Made by a program: the position numbers and the translations under genes
Part shown: positions 18,690 through 19,327 of the stretch, in pieces
Layout of the letters: each line of letters opens with the position of its first letter
How positions within the stretch are numbered: the stretch's first letter is position 1
From: Paracamarosporium sp. OC-R06-R3
Taxonomy: Eukaryota > Ascomycota > Dothideomycetes > Pleosporales > Didymosphaeriaceae
Length of the DNA stretch: 19,327 nt
Reading direction: 5' to 3'
Assembly: GCA_019828545.1 (NCBI GenBank)
Contig: JACVRA010000702.1
Span: 1-19,327, forward strand
Notes under the pieces: generated by a model
Told to the model about the DNA's origin: nothing
The model's input: the letters and a program-made list of their open reading frames with translations, nothing else
Database searches by the model: none

Positions 18690-19327
18690 TTACAAGTGCA
18701 TGTCCTTAAAGTTGTTAGATAACTTAACGTCTGCCTGTTCTTCTTTCCATTGGTTTAGTACTAACAGAGAAGATATAGAGTAAGGATGACTAGCTTTAAG
18801 CACCTTTTCCCTCTGCTGCACACACTGCTGCATTAATTTTATAGCCTCTACACTCCGGCCAAGTGACTTCCATGTGAAAGCTAGGTTGTGCATGCTAGTC
18901 AGCGTGTCTGGATGGTCTACTCCGAGTTTCGTCTTGCGAGTCTCCATCACCTGCACGTCTAGCTCCTCTGCTTCCTCCCATCGGCCTTGGTTCCTGTATG
19001 TCGACGCGAGGTTGGCCATGCTGGTCAGCGTGTCTGGATGGTCTGCTCCGAGCTTCGTCTTGCTAGTCTCCATCACCTGCACCTCTAGCTTCTCCGCCTC
19101 CTCCCATCGGCCTTGGTTCGAGTACGTCGATGCTAGGTTCGCCATGCTGGTCAGCGTGGAGGGATGATCTGCTCTGAGCTTTGTCTTGCGAGTCTCCATC
19201 ACTTCTACCTCTAGCGCTTCTGCTGCCTCCCATCGGCCTTGGTTCCTGTACGTCGATGCTAGGTTCGCCATGATAGTTAGCGTATTAGGATGATCTGCTC
19301 CGAGCTTCGTCTTGCTAGTCTCTATCA
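18690..19327 (-). CDS. kinesin-light-chain-type TPR protein, C-terminal part (NLR-like)
   Basis: The frame is open from the right window edge to a TAA at 18690-18692; the 5' part lies outside. It encodes 42-residue tetratricopeptide units with the pattern MANLASTY-x-NQGRWEEAE, then METxKTKLGADHPDTLTS. Full units start at 19271, 19145 and 19019, a diverged last unit starts at 18893 (MHNLAFTW), and the tail of a further unit enters from the edge. DNA of the units is nearly identical with a 126-bp period. The C-terminus is a short polar tail ending in DMHL. Such arrays form protein-binding superhelices and commonly close fungal NLR-like proteins with NB-ARC or NACHT and an N-terminal effector domain, used in self or non-self recognition; those domains cannot be seen here. 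There are no stops or RIP signs, so it is probably a live gene at the edge of the AT-rich block. Confidence 0.88.
   Translation of the reverse strand, partial: IETSKTKLGADHPNTLTIMANLASTYRNQGRWEAAEALEVEVMETRKTKLRADHPSTLTSMANLASTYSNQGRWEEAEKLEVQVMETSKTKLGADHPDTLTSMANLASTYRNQGRWEEAEELDVQVMETRKTKLGVDHPDTLTSMHNLAFTWKSLGRSVEAIKLMQQCVQQREKVLKASHPYSISSLLVLNQWKEEQADVKLSNNFKDMHL

Overview
This window is the left end of a chromosome of a filamentous ascomycete (Pezizomycotina-type). It opens with five TAACCC units, the C-strand of a TTAGGG telomere. Behind them lies DNA that looks heavily damaged by repeat-induced point mutation (RIP): extreme AT content, scarce CA/TG, and nonsense codons that nearly all trace to CAG, CAA, CGA or TGG. 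I cannot name the species.

Layout. 1-31 telomere; 32-200 degenerate telomere-like and 36-bp repeats; 181-1080 a strand almost free of G. 1088-5724 (minus) is a RIP-damaged telomere-linked RecQ helicase (TLH) gene in one reading frame: an OrsD-type zinc-finger N-terminus, a middle domain that I read as a tyrosine-recombinase (YR) fold, a RecQ core carrying 13 stops and a destroyed DEAH box, and a Cys-rich C-terminus with 11 DEGA repeats. 5901-8519 (minus) is a second, diverged member lying head-to-tail. It has the OrsD and YR-like parts but no helicase, and it carries seven in-frame stops.

8940-17296 is an AT-rich graveyard. In it I could read a minus-strand Ty3/gypsy retrotransposon whose CCHC knuckle and YLDD box were rewritten to Tyr and Asn codons. 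It also holds a 39-bp duplication, a 17-bp minisatellite and a possible solo LTR. At 17302-17861 sits a nearly undamaged 560-bp LTR element with perfect 171-bp LTR boundaries, a TTATT target duplication, a polypurine tract and a 13-nt self-complementary primer-binding site. It has no coding capacity and looks like a non-autonomous self-priming (Tf1/sushi-style) TRIM.

The right edge (18690-19327, minus) holds the C-terminal end of a gene with kinesin-light-chain-type TPRs in near-identical 42-residue units, as in the repeat domain of fungal NLR-like proteins. It is the only coding stretch here that looks intact.

The most interesting observation is that both OrsD genes keep an R-K-R-H-Y residue set with tyrosine-recombinase spacing, next to a RecQ helicase in one of them. 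This suggests that the TLH family may carry, or descend from, a DNA-rejoining mobile element of chromosome ends. All readings come from the sequence by eye; no database or statistic was run.
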